5,988 nucleotides of DNA, taken from the NCBI GenBank assembly GCA_947565485.1, contig CANOGG010000085.1, positions 1-5,988 on the forward strand. Reading direction: 5' to 3'. Positions 1 through 4,709 of the stretch are shown here, one piece after another. Position 1 is the first letter of the stretch; each line of letters starts with the position of its first letter. The DNA comes from an uncultured Mycoplasma sp. GTDB taxonomy: Bacteria > Bacillota_I > Bacilli_A > RF39 > UBA660. The notes beneath the pieces are model-generated. The model ran no database searches. It worked only from the letters and a program-made list of their open reading frames with translations, and was not told the origin of the DNA. Both the position numbers and the translations under genes were made by a program.

Positions 1-1
1 G

Positions 2-226
2 AATGAGGATATAGAACTGGCGAATAATCACGACTGTGCGGTTTTAGTAAATGGGTGGGATGCCACATTTAAAAAAGTAAAATTAAATCAAAGTGGTTTA
101 ACATTAATACCATTTAATTTAGAAAATAGCGATGGATACGAACCAACCTTTTATGATGCCGAACAAATAAAAGAGCTACCAGTTAAAATTGTTGGCATTG
201 CTAGAGAGAAAAGGACGAGATTATGA
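2..226 (+). CDS. LexA/S24-family phage-type repressor, C-terminal part (5' end outside window)
   Basis: An open frame enters from the left edge and encodes 74 residues before TGA at 224-226. The segment matches the end of the S24 (LexA/CI) self-cleavage domain. A strand reading CAVLVNGWDATFKKVK contains the Lys expected to act as general base (Lys codon at 71-73). It is followed by a strand ending in P-F-N, a YEP motif and the closing strand VKIVGIARE. In this family the domain cleaves its own linker after RecA activation, or serves as a dimerisation module. The N-terminal HTH and the catalytic Ser lie outside the window, so DNA binding and cleavage competence cannot be confirmed. The position upstream of accessory genes and an integrase suggests the lysogeny repressor. 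Its stop overlaps the next gene's start (ATGA), so the two are probably co-translated. Confidence 0.82.
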   Translation, partial: NEDIELANNHDCAVLVNGWDATFKKVKLNQSGLTLIPFNLENSDGYEPTFYDAEQIKELPVKIVGIAREKRTRL

Positions 227-948
227 AAAATAAAACAACTATAGCTAATAATATAAGCGAAAAAATAAGATTAGATAAATCTTATAATAACTATCATAAA
301 ATCATTGATAATAATTTACCTTATAAATTTTCTTATTTAGATGAATGGCTTTTAAAGAAATCCAAAATATTGAATAAAGAAGCAGAGCGTTTGATTATGG
401 AACTTGAAGAACCCGAAAATATAGAAAAACAAAAGTTCAAAACTTATCAGAGAGGAACTATTATTAAAGTTGACTTTGGAGTTGGTATAGGTTCTGAAAT
501 GTCGCAAGTCCATTTTGCAATAGTCTTAAATAATTATGATAATCCTAAAAATAATGTTTTGACGGTTATTCCCTTAACATCTAAAAAGAAAAAATTTCAT
601 TTATATTTAGGAGATTTGATATTTAATACCTTAGATAACAAGTTTAAAACAGAAACAGATATAATAAAAATAACTGATAAAATAGAAAATAACGAAAAAC
701 TTACTGTAGAAGAAGAAACAAAATTAAACAAAATAGCTACACTATTAACATATTATGAAAATTATTTAAAGGAAAGTTATGCGTGTTGTAATTTAATAAC
801 AACAATCTCAAAAGAACGTATATTTTTCCCAATAAATGAGTATGATATTATTGGAAATACAAAATGCTCAGATGAAACTATTAATAAAGTCAACGAAGAA
901 GTCAAAAAGTATTTTGTGTATCAAAACTTGACTTTCAATAATAAATAG
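223..948 (+). CDS. PemK/MazF-family toxin-like protein with N-terminal helical extension
   Basis: The 241-residue protein has a PemK/MazF-like core: R77-G78 with a hydrophobic strand and V-D-F-G (83-86), G-S-E (90-92), the strand AIVLNN (99-104), and V-I-P-L-T-S (115-120). A later segment, TISKERI (194-200), resembles the family's closing motif. MazF/PemK proteins are ribosome-independent or ribosome-linked mRNA endonucleases, and Thr119 fits the conserved catalytic Thr/Ser. The place where MazF has its catalytic Arg seems to hold His97, so activity is uncertain. MazF is usually 110-120 residues. This protein adds about 75 polar, helix-rich N-terminal residues and a charged insert of about 55 residues (roughly 130-185). 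An AAAGGA site precedes the ATG, which overlaps the repressor stop. No MazE-like antitoxin gene is adjacent. The partner may be the repressor, the extension itself or the RNA downstream, all of which are inference. Confidence 0.75.
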   Translation: MKNKTTIANNISEKIRLDKSYNNYHKIIDNNLPYKFSYLDEWLLKKSKILNKEAERLIMELEEPENIEKQKFKTYQRGTIIKVDFGVGIGSEMSQVHFAIVLNNYDNPKNNVLTVIPLTSKKKKFHLYLGDLIFNTLDNKFKTETDIIKITDKIENNEKLTVEEETKLNKIATLLTYYENYLKESYACCNLITTISKERIFFPINEYDIIGNTKCSDETINKVNEEVKKYFVYQNLTFNNK

Positions 949-956
949 TGTATAAT
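928..956 (+). promoter_or_regulatory. Near-consensus sigma-A promoter for the small RNA
   Basis: TTGACT (928-933) and TATAAT (951-956) are separated by exactly 17 bp. This gives 11 of 12 consensus bases, the best promoter in the window. It lies across the last codons of the PemK-like gene and predicts a start near 962-964, directly before the hairpin-rich unit. Its strength and position indicate a dedicated transcript rather than read-through. Confidence 0.8.
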
Positions 957-961
957 TCTGA

Positions 962-1050
962 TTAACAAAGGTTTTTAGAACCCGCGTTGTTAATTAATGG
1001 TCTTTAGGACCCGTTTAAGATAGTTCTTCTTTAGAGCTATCTTTTTATTT
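962..1050 (+). ncRNA. Putative small structured RNA with two related hairpins and its own terminator
   Basis: A stretch of about 88 nt sits between a near-consensus promoter and an intrinsic terminator and has no open frame of note. Hairpin 1 has an outer stem ATTAACAA (961-968) with TTGTTAAT (987-994) and an inner stem GGTT (970-973) with AACC (979-982) around the loop TTTAG. Hairpin 2 has GGTC (999-1002) with GACC (1008-1011) around the same TTTAG loop, flanked by TTAA/TTAA. The two units share GGTYTTTAGRACCCG. Their stems differ by a compensatory T-A to C-G change, which supports real base pairing. The copies are 29 nt apart. I do not recognise a named family. Possible roles are an antitoxin RNA for the adjacent PemK-like protein, a phage regulatory RNA, or a decoy. 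Confidence 0.65.
1017..1050 (+). terminator. Intrinsic terminator of the small RNA
   Basis: AAGATAGTTC (1017-1026) pairs with GAGCTATCTT (1034-1043) over all 10 positions with one G-U, closing a 7-nt loop. It is followed by a T-rich run to 1050. It separates the small RNA from the lipoprotein gene, although partial read-through could supply the lipoprotein message. Confidence 0.85.
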
Positions 1051-1070
1051 TAATGGTTAAACCACATTAA
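1050..1070. promoter_or_regulatory. Operator-like inverted repeat upstream of the lipoprotein gene
   Basis: TTAAT-GGTT-A-AACC-AC-ATTAA forms a 9+9 palindrome broken by a 2-bp asymmetry. It sits between the small-RNA terminator and the lipoprotein ribosome site, where an operator would be expected. The loop is too small for a good RNA hairpin, so a protein-binding site is more likely. No convincing promoter could be matched to it; a TAATAA at 1080-1085 has only a poor -35 partner. The assignment is speculative. Confidence 0.3.
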
Positions 1071-1114
1071 TTTGTGTTTTAATAAATATTACAAGAAAGG
1101 AGTTATAGGTTTAT

Positions 1115-1621
1115 ATGAAAAAAATATTAAGTGTGTTATTAATATTACTAACTGTTGTCACGATTACTGGTTGTGGAAAAGAAAATAAAGAATCTGAAAA
1201 TAACAAACAAAACAGTTCCGAAATGTCAAAGGAAGAAATCACCGAAAAAATTTATAGTGTTAATAATGATCTAACGAGTTTTTGGAATAATGTAGTTATA
1301 GAAGTAAGATATTATGCTGAAACTGGAAAAAATAGTATAGGTGAAGCATCAGATATTGATTTTATTGTAAGTAATATGGATAAATATTATACTAAATGCG
1401 TTGATAATAAAAAATTTATAGATAGTTTATCAAACGACTATTCGAATATAATTAATTCCTATGACAAAGCTATGGAACAAGCTAAAATAATATATGATAA
1501 CATAAAAAAAGAGACACCTAAAGCTAATAGCAAATTATCATATAAAGAAAATATAGAGCTATTTCATCAATATCAAGATAAATTTTATGAATTAGCGAAT
1601 GATGAATACTTAAATAATTAA
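1115..1621 (+). CDS. Small surface lipoprotein, possible superinfection-exclusion or lysogenic-conversion protein
   Basis: The 168-residue product starts with a type II signal peptide: two Lys, a hydrophobic stretch (4-17) and the lipobox ITGC, with Cys20 as the lipidated residue. The mature part is about 149 polar residues: a short Lys/Glu/Asn/Ser linker (21-38), then a mostly helical domain rich in Tyr, Asn and Lys, with no motif I recognise. It should be anchored on the outer face of the cell membrane. AAAGGAG at 1096-1102 gives a long 12-nt spacing to the ATG, which may lower translation. Lipoproteins encoded between repressor and integrase in temperate phages of Gram-positive bacteria (for example Ltp of Streptococcus phage TP-J34) block DNA entry of related phages. 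Position and type suggest a similar job here, but I see no sequence link. Immediately after the stop lies the antisense-RNA region. Confidence 0.8.
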   Translation: MKKILSVLLILLTVVTITGCGKENKESENNKQNSSEMSKEEITEKIYSVNNDLTSFWNNVVIEVRYYAETGKNSIGEASDIDFIVSNMDKYYTKCVDNKKFIDSLSNDYSNIINSYDKAMEQAKIIYDNIKKETPKANSKLSYKENIELFHQYQDKFYELANDEYLNN

Positions 1622-1652
1622 AAAAAAGAGCTACTGCTCGCAACAGTAACTC
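1622..1652 (-). terminator. Minus-strand intrinsic terminator of the antisense RNA
   Basis: Read on the minus strand, GAGTTACTG (1652-1644) pairs with CAGTAGCTC (1636-1628) over 9 positions including one U-G, with a 7-nt loop. A run of at least 6 T follows, corresponding to the A-run 1622-1627 on the + strand. On the + strand the same arms contain a C-A mismatch and no T-run, so the signal is directional. Confidence 0.75.
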
Positions 1653-1658
1653 AATCAC

Positions 1659-1727
1659 TATAATAAGTGAGTACCAATTAGAAAGTCCTACGACAGACAA
1701 ATTCTTTTTTAGTACTCTCTTATTATA
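1659..1727. repeat. 16-bp imperfect inverted repeat upstream of the integrase
   Basis: TATAATAAGTGAGTAC (1659-1674) is the inverse complement of GTACTCTCTTATTATA (1712-1727) at 15 of 16 positions, with a 37-bp centre. The right arm contains the minus-strand -10 of the antisense RNA. The left arm carries TATAAT on the + strand. It could be a regulator- or integrase-binding pair, or form a large cruciform or hairpin in a transcript crossing the region. Confidence 0.6.
1680..1710 (+). terminator. Weak + strand terminator candidate after the lipoprotein gene
   Basis: AGAA (1680-1683) with TTCT (1702-1705) and GTC (1685-1687) with GAC (1696-1698) form an interrupted stem, followed by six T (1705-1710). 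The stem is short and broken, so termination may be partial. It would place the 3' end of the lipoprotein message beyond the antisense-RNA region. Confidence 0.35.
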
Positions 1728-1750
1728 CTAAACAAAAATCAAAAAGTAAA
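1722..1750 (-). promoter_or_regulatory. Promoter for the antisense small RNA
   Basis: On the minus strand TTTACT (1750-1745, 4 of 6 consensus) and TATAAT (1727-1722) are 17 bp apart, predicting a start near 1715. The elements overlap the leader of the integrase gene. Transcription of the antisense RNA and of the integrase would therefore be divergent and could interfere. Confidence 0.55.
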
Positions 1751-1764
1751 TAGGAGATGATAAA

Positions 1765-2862
1765 ATGGCAATTTATAAAGCTAAAACCCCTACCAAAGAT
1801 GGGAGACAATATTTTTTTAGAATTAAATATAAAGATATTTTTGGAGAGACACATGACTACTCTTCGGGGAAATTTAAAAGTGCAAAAGAAGCCAAAAATG
1901 AAGAGGCTATTTATAGAGTCAAAATAACCAATCAGGAAATATGTACGAATAGCATCACAATTAAACAAGCTTGGATAGAATTAAGGGATAGTAAAATTAA
2001 ACAAACTAAAAAGCAAACTACAATTAAAAATGACAATCTCTTTAAACATCTAAAACCAATCGAGGAGGAAAAGATAAATGAACTTAATGTTCAAAAATAT
2101 AAAAAATTAATTAACTATATTGATTCGCTAGGTTTTAGTGCAATGTATAATAATAAAATTTTGGGTTTGTTTAGACAAATAATAATATATTCAAATAAAC
2201 ATCATAATACTAGTGATACAATCCTAAAATTTATTGAAAATTACAAAGAAGTTAATCTCATTAAAGAAGAAATGCAATTTTTTACTTTAGAAGAATATAA
2301 ACAATTTGATAGTGTAATCAATGAGTTTGATTATCATGTATTTTTTGAATTATTGTATTACAATGGACTTCGTCAAGGTGAAGCTCAGGCTCTCACTTGG
2401 AAAGATGTTGATTTTAATAAAAAAATAATTAAAATAACCAAAACATTAATGACTAAAATTAAAGGGGAAAAATGGACCATATCGAGTCCAAAAACCAAAA
2501 GTAGTACAAGAACATTACCTTTGACAGAAAAACTCGTAAATGACTTAAAGCAGCTAAAAAACGATGCTAAAAAATATATAGACTATTCTGATAACTGGTT
2601 TGTATTTGGTAATTCTATTCCCTTTAAAGAGAGTACAATTCAAAGGAAGAAAAATGAATATTGTAAAATAGCAGGTGTTAAGCAAATACGAGTTCATGAC
2701 TTTAGGCATAGCTGCGCCAGTTTACTTATTAACCAAGGTGCCAGCGTTGCCTTAGTTAGCAAGTATCTAGGTCATAGCAATATAAGTATAACGCTAGATA
2801 CTTATACTCATATGTTTAAAAGCGAGTTGGAAAATGTAACAAATTTATTAAATAAATTATAA
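1765..2862 (+). CDS. int: Tyrosine recombinase (phage-type site-specific integrase)
   Basis: The 365-residue protein catalyses recombination between the element's attachment site and the host site, probably the tRNA-Arg 3' end just downstream. Residues 1-55 look like an arm-type DNA-binding domain (K-D-G-R-Q-Y-F-F-R-I-K-Y). About 65-160 is the SAM-like core-binding domain, and 170-360 is the catalytic domain. The full catalytic set is visible: Arg203 in GLRQGEA, Lys243 in SPKTKSSTRTLPL, His311 and Arg314 in HDFRHSCASLL, His337 in LGHSNISITLDTY, and the nucleophile Tyr347. Length is normal for Tn916- or phage-type integrases. TAGGAG at 1751-1756, 8 nt before the ATG, supports the start. The gene looks intact. 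Its leader overlaps the antisense-RNA promoter. A TATACT (1724-1729) could be its own -10 but lacks a good -35. No excisionase gene is visible. Confidence 0.95.
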   Translation: MAIYKAKTPTKDGRQYFFRIKYKDIFGETHDYSSGKFKSAKEAKNEEAIYRVKITNQEICTNSITIKQAWIELRDSKIKQTKKQTTIKNDNLFKHLKPIEEEKINELNVQKYKKLINYIDSLGFSAMYNNKILGLFRQIIIYSNKHHNTSDTILKFIENYKEVNLIKEEMQFFTLEEYKQFDSVINEFDYHVFFELLYYNGLRQGEAQALTWKDVDFNKKIIKITKTLMTKIKGEKWTISSPKTKSSTRTLPLTEKLVNDLKQLKNDAKKYIDYSDNWFVFGNSIPFKESTIQRKKNEYCKIAGVKQIRVHDFRHSCASLLINQGASVALVSKYLGHSNISITLDTYTHMFKSELENVTNLLNKL

Positions 2863-2886
2863 AAGTGTGTTTAGAAGTGTGTTTGA
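2863..2886. repeat. 12-bp tandem direct repeat next to the attachment site
   Basis: AAGTGTGTTTAG (2863-2874) is followed at once by AAGTGTGTTTGA (2875-2886), with 10 of 12 bases identical. It begins right after the integrase stop codon and lies about 50 bp from the tRNA end. Paired short direct repeats here fit integrase arm-type binding sites, which the N-terminal domain of such integrases contacts. This reading is inferred from position. Confidence 0.55.
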
Positions 2887-2901
2887 AATAAAATAGTATT
2901 G

Positions 2902-2927
2902 AAAAAAAGCCCTTAAATAAAGGCTTT
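2902..2927 (-). terminator. Intrinsic terminator of tRNA-Arg and possibly the upstream operon
   Basis: On the minus strand AAAGCCTTT (2927-2919) pairs with AAGGGCTTT (2914-2906) over 9 positions with one U-G, closing the 4-nt loop ATTT, and is followed by TTTT then C (2905-2901). It lies 10 nt beyond the encoded CCA. In the + direction it has a C-A mismatch and a poor T-run, so it would stop integrase transcripts weakly. It sits on the element side of the tRNA end. Confidence 0.75.
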
Positions 2928-2937
2928 GTTAACTAAC

Positions 2938-2965
2938 TGGTGACTCCGGCGTGATTCGAACACGC
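2938..2965. other. Probable attachment-site core (tRNA-Arg 3' end)
   Basis: The 3' end of the tRNA gene, from CCA through the T arm, faces the integrase gene at a distance of 75 bp. Tyrosine integrases commonly use the 3' part of a tRNA gene as the crossover core, with the element restoring it. The core's exact limits cannot be set, because the second copy lies outside the window and no other copy of this segment is found within it. Confidence 0.5.
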
Positions 2966-3014
2966 GACCGATCGCTTAGAAGGCGATTGCTCTATCCAGC
3001 TGAGCTACGGAGTC
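2938..3014 (-). tRNA. tRNA-Arg (anticodon TCT)
   Basis: A complete 77-nt cloverleaf can be drawn. The acceptor stem is GACTCCG/CGGAGTC with discriminator A and an encoded CCA. The D arm is GCTC...GAGC. The anticodon arm is ATCGC-CTTCTAA-GCGAT, giving anticodon TCT. The variable loop has 5 nt, and the T arm is GCGTG-TTCGAAT-CACGC. It reads AGA and AGG codons, the main Arg codons expected in an A/T-rich genome. It has its own promoter and terminator. Its 3' end faces the integrase and is the likely integration target. The gene is intact after integration. Confidence 0.97.
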
Positions 3015-3033
3015 AGAACTGTTTTCGTATATG

Positions 3034-3062
3034 ATTATATCTTATTTTGGTAAATTTTGCAA
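3034..3062 (-). promoter_or_regulatory. Promoter of tRNA-Arg
   Basis: On the minus strand TTGCAA (3062-3057, 4 of 6) and TATAAT (3039-3034) are 17 bp apart. The predicted start is near 3027, leaving a leader of about 12 nt before the mature tRNA. The -35 abuts the stop of the preceding operon. Because no strong terminator lies between them, the tRNA may also receive read-through transcription. Confidence 0.7.
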
Positions 3063-3095
3063 GAGGAAATTAGCGACTTTTACCTCTTTCCTCTT
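3061..3095 (-). repeat. 9-bp inverted repeat at the end of the trmD operon
   Basis: AAGAGGAAA (3061-3069) and TTTCCTCTT (3087-3095) are perfect inverted copies with a 17-nt loop. The structure overlaps the last codons and stop of the 154-residue gene and the -35 of the tRNA promoter. There is no T-run after it in the minus direction, so it is not a typical terminator. It could stabilise the mRNA 3' end. Confidence 0.4.
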
Positions 3096-3534
3096 CCATA
3101 TTATTATATTGCACCATTTCTTGTTCTTTTATGAGTTTAAAATCAATTAATTTGACACGAATTTCATTTTCAAGGAGTTTTAAGCGTTTTAGAAACTTTT
3201 CTTCAGTTTGTTTTTTTAAAAAATGGTGATATTTTTTGATGATGATATTTCTGAGACGGGCTATTTCATCAAGTGCCATCATGAGACTACCTTCAGTTGC
3301 ATCACTCTCCTCTTCAATGATGTTTAGATAAAATTCTAGGAGTTGTTTATATTTTTTATTGAAGCTATTATTGATTAGAGCATTGATGATATCAGGATTT
3401 ACGATGATGATATTATTTACTTTGGGATTTTTATTGTTGTTCTTTTTAGGTTTATAAATAAAACCTTTAATGTCATAATCAAATGTTAATAATTCCATTT
3501 CGTGGTCAATTTTTTTGATAGCAAAGCTTTTCAT
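3070..3534 (-). CDS. Hypothetical protein, 154 aa, last gene of the trmD operon
   Basis: I do not recognise this protein. It is polar and Lys/Asn/Glu-rich, with no signal peptide or membrane segment, so a cytoplasmic location is expected. Residues 1-46 look beta-rich with an Asn/Lys spacer at 29-38. Residues 47-75 and 80-145 are strongly helical. The stretch LMMALDEIARLRNIIIKKYH (84-103) and the charged heptad-like segment after it could form a coiled coil. The start is supported by AGGAG just upstream and by the ATGA overlap with the trmD stop, which implies translational coupling. Its place behind rimM-trmD, where rplS is often found, suggests a ribosome- or RNA-linked role, but that is guilt by association only. 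Confidence 0.75.
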   Translation of the reverse strand: MKSFAIKKIDHEMELLTFDYDIKGFIYKPKKNNNKNPKVNNIIIVNPDIINALINNSFNKKYKQLLEFYLNIIEEESDATEGSLMMALDEIARLRNIIIKKYHHFLKKQTEEKFLKRLKLLENEIRVKLIDFKLIKEQEMVQYNNMEEERGKSR

Positions 3535-4211
3535 GACTCCTCGTTCCTTTCTAGTAAGTCTGGTCTTTTTTCTCTTGTTATACGTAGTTGTTCTAGATGA
3601 CGATACTCTTCTATTTTTGCATGATTACCACTTAGGAGAATATCAGGAACTTCAAGACCGCGAAAATTACGGGGTTTAGTATAACTCGGGTAGTCAAGTA
3701 AATTATTTTGGAAAGAGTCATTAGCAAACGAAGCAGCATCAATGACACCAGGAATAAAGCGGGAGATAGTATCGACGATAGCTAGGGCAGGAAGTTCACC
3801 GCCAGTTAGGACAAAATCACCGAGACTTATTTCACCATCGACAAAATTTAGAATACGTTCATCAAAACCTTCGTAATGGCCACATACTAAAATTAGATGG
3901 TTGGTAGAATTTTTAAGACTAGAGGCTAATTTAGTAGTGAATTTCCGGCCTTGTGGAGTTAATAGATAAACTTTAGAGTCAGGAGTCTTAACCGATTCGA
4001 TAGCTCTTACGACGGGTTCGCACATGAGGACCATACCACTTCCCCCACCGTAGGGAGTATCATCGACTTGGTCATTTTTTAAAAGTGTAAAATCACGGAT
4101 ATTGACGATATTTATTTCGAGTAATTTTTTTTCTTGGGCTCTTTTAATAATGCTTTCATTAATATAAGAAGAAATAATATTTGGGAATAAAGTTAAAATG
4201 TCAAATCTCAT
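3531..4211 (-). CDS. trmD: tRNA (guanine-N1)-methyltransferase TrmD
   Basis: TrmD methylates N1 of G37, next to the anticodon of a subset of tRNAs, using S-adenosylmethionine, and thereby prevents +1 frameshifting. The 226-residue product carries the family signatures: RFDILTLFP at the N-terminus, PYGGGSGM (53-60), LTPQGR (84-89), GHYEGFDER (111-119) and SLGDFVLTGGE (129-139), the last two forming the trefoil-knot cofactor site. Asp165 in D-S-F fits the catalytic Asp, and the linker and C-terminal domain contain YPSYTKPRNFRG (174-185). Conventional YTRP reads YTKP here. Length is slightly short for the family (about 230-250). The gene overlaps rimM upstream and the unknown gene downstream, each by ATGA, so it is a tightly coupled operon member. 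Confidence 0.97.
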   Translation of the reverse strand: MRFDILTLFPNIISSYINESIIKRAQEKKLLEINIVNIRDFTLLKNDQVDDTPYGGGSGMVLMCEPVVRAIESVKTPDSKVYLLTPQGRKFTTKLASSLKNSTNHLILVCGHYEGFDERILNFVDGEISLGDFVLTGGELPALAIVDTISRFIPGVIDAASFANDSFQNNLLDYPSYTKPRNFRGLEVPDILLSGNHAKIEEYRHLEQLRITREKRPDLLERNEES

Positions 4212-4696
4212 AATAGTTCACCTACTCTTTCAACTGTTATTTCTCGGGTGGCAAAATTTATTTTGGTAATAAATTCAGGGATATGAGGGATATAATAAGT
4301 TTTATCATAGGAGATAGTAAGAAGTGGTGTTGATTTCGTGGTGCAAATACTTTTTACTGTTCCATAATAATTTTTAGAATCAGTAATTTTGAAACCGATT
4401 AAGTCACTTAAAATATAATCATTAGTAGGTAATTTTAAGTCATCTTTATTAATATATACTTTTAAACCCTTATATTTTAGAACATCGTTTATATCATTTA
4501 TCCCACAAAATGTAACCATGTCAAAGTTTTTGTGGGGGCGATAGGTATTAATGATGACTTTTTCTTTTTCTGGGCCTAAATAGAGTATAAAATCTTTTTT
4601 AAAAACGAGAGTTTTCTTTTCAAAATCGCTTAACAAGCGGACCTCCCCTTTTATACCGTGGGTATTTACTAATTTTCCAATACAAATAAAATTCAT
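4208..4696 (-). CDS. rimM: Ribosome maturation factor RimM
   Basis: RimM helps assemble the head of the 30S subunit and binds ribosomal protein S19. The 162-residue product has the N-terminal RimM barrel, with the signature GKLVNTHGIKGEVR (7-20). A PRC-barrel C-terminal domain starts near YILSDLIG (94-101) and ends with IPHIPEFI (136-143) and a Val-Gly-Glu-Leu-Leu tail. Length matches the family (about 165-175). AGGAA about 7 nt upstream supports the start. The stop overlaps the trmD start by ATGA, and the preceding methyltransferase gene ends 13 nt upstream. Unlike the common order rpsP-(KH protein)-rimM-trmD, the upstream neighbour here is an RNA methyltransferase. Confidence 0.95.
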   Translation of the reverse strand: MNFICIGKLVNTHGIKGEVRLLSDFEKKTLVFKKDFILYLGPEKEKVIINTYRPHKNFDMVTFCGINDINDVLKYKGLKVYINKDDLKLPTNDYILSDLIGFKITDSKNYYGTVKSICTTKSTPLLTISYDKTYYIPHIPEFITKINFATREITVERVGELL

Positions 4697-4709
4697 ATAT
4701 CATTCCTCA

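Larger units (their letters stand above)
1622..1716 (-). ncRNA. Putative antisense small RNA opposite the lipoprotein 3' UTR
   Basis: On the minus strand a promoter (1722-1750) is followed after about 90 nt by an intrinsic terminator whose T-run ends at the lipoprotein stop codon. No ATG-initiated frame exists between them, so the product should be a non-coding RNA of about 95 nt. It is fully complementary to the lipoprotein mRNA's 3' untranslated region, which can form the matching hairpins 1628-1652 and 1655-1670. The layout (A-run, CTACTG...CAGTA hairpin, TCACT...AGTGA hairpin, convergent short RNA) resembles, from memory, the 3' region of type I toxin-antitoxin loci of the TxpA/BsrG/holin-like type. 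No small hydrophobic toxin frame is found here, so the partner appears to be the lipoprotein message. This is inference. Confidence 0.5.
1..2940. mobile_element. Right end of an integrated prophage or integrative element (left end outside window)
   Basis: An S24-type repressor end, a PemK-like gene, a lipoprotein and a tyrosine integrase lie in one direction and stop at the 3' end of a tRNA-Arg gene. Beyond the tRNA all genes are housekeeping and on the other strand. A phage-type integrase next to a tRNA 3' end is the classic arrangement of site-specific integration. No structural, packaging, conjugation or replication gene is visible, so phage, satellite and conjugative element cannot be told apart. 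The right boundary is inferred from the tRNA end. The second attachment site is not in the window. Confidence 0.8.

Noticed and set aside
1129..1140. AAGTGTGTTATT, resembling the 12-bp tandem repeat at 2863-2886
   Set aside because: It lies in the lipoprotein signal-peptide codons (S-V-L), is explained by coding, and is far from the attachment region.
1440..1621. Search for a small hydrophobic type I toxin frame upstream of the antisense RNA
   Set aside because: No ATG-led frame with a hydrophobic stretch and a Lys tail was found in the alternative + strand frames. The short candidates stop within a few codons.
1659..1664. TATAAT on the + strand as a promoter for the integrase
   Set aside because: There is no acceptable -35 element 16-18 bp upstream (GCTCGC region), and the site is part of the inverted repeat.
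1723..1968. Minus-strand 81-codon open frame overlapping the integrase start
   Set aside because: It is a shadow of the integrase gene. It is rich in Phe and Ile because it is antisense to A-rich codons, has no ribosome site, and shows no family motif.
2902..2927. Possible + strand terminator for the integrase
   Set aside because: In the + direction the stem has a C-A mismatch and only an interrupted T-run follows. The signal is clearly better on the minus strand, for the tRNA.
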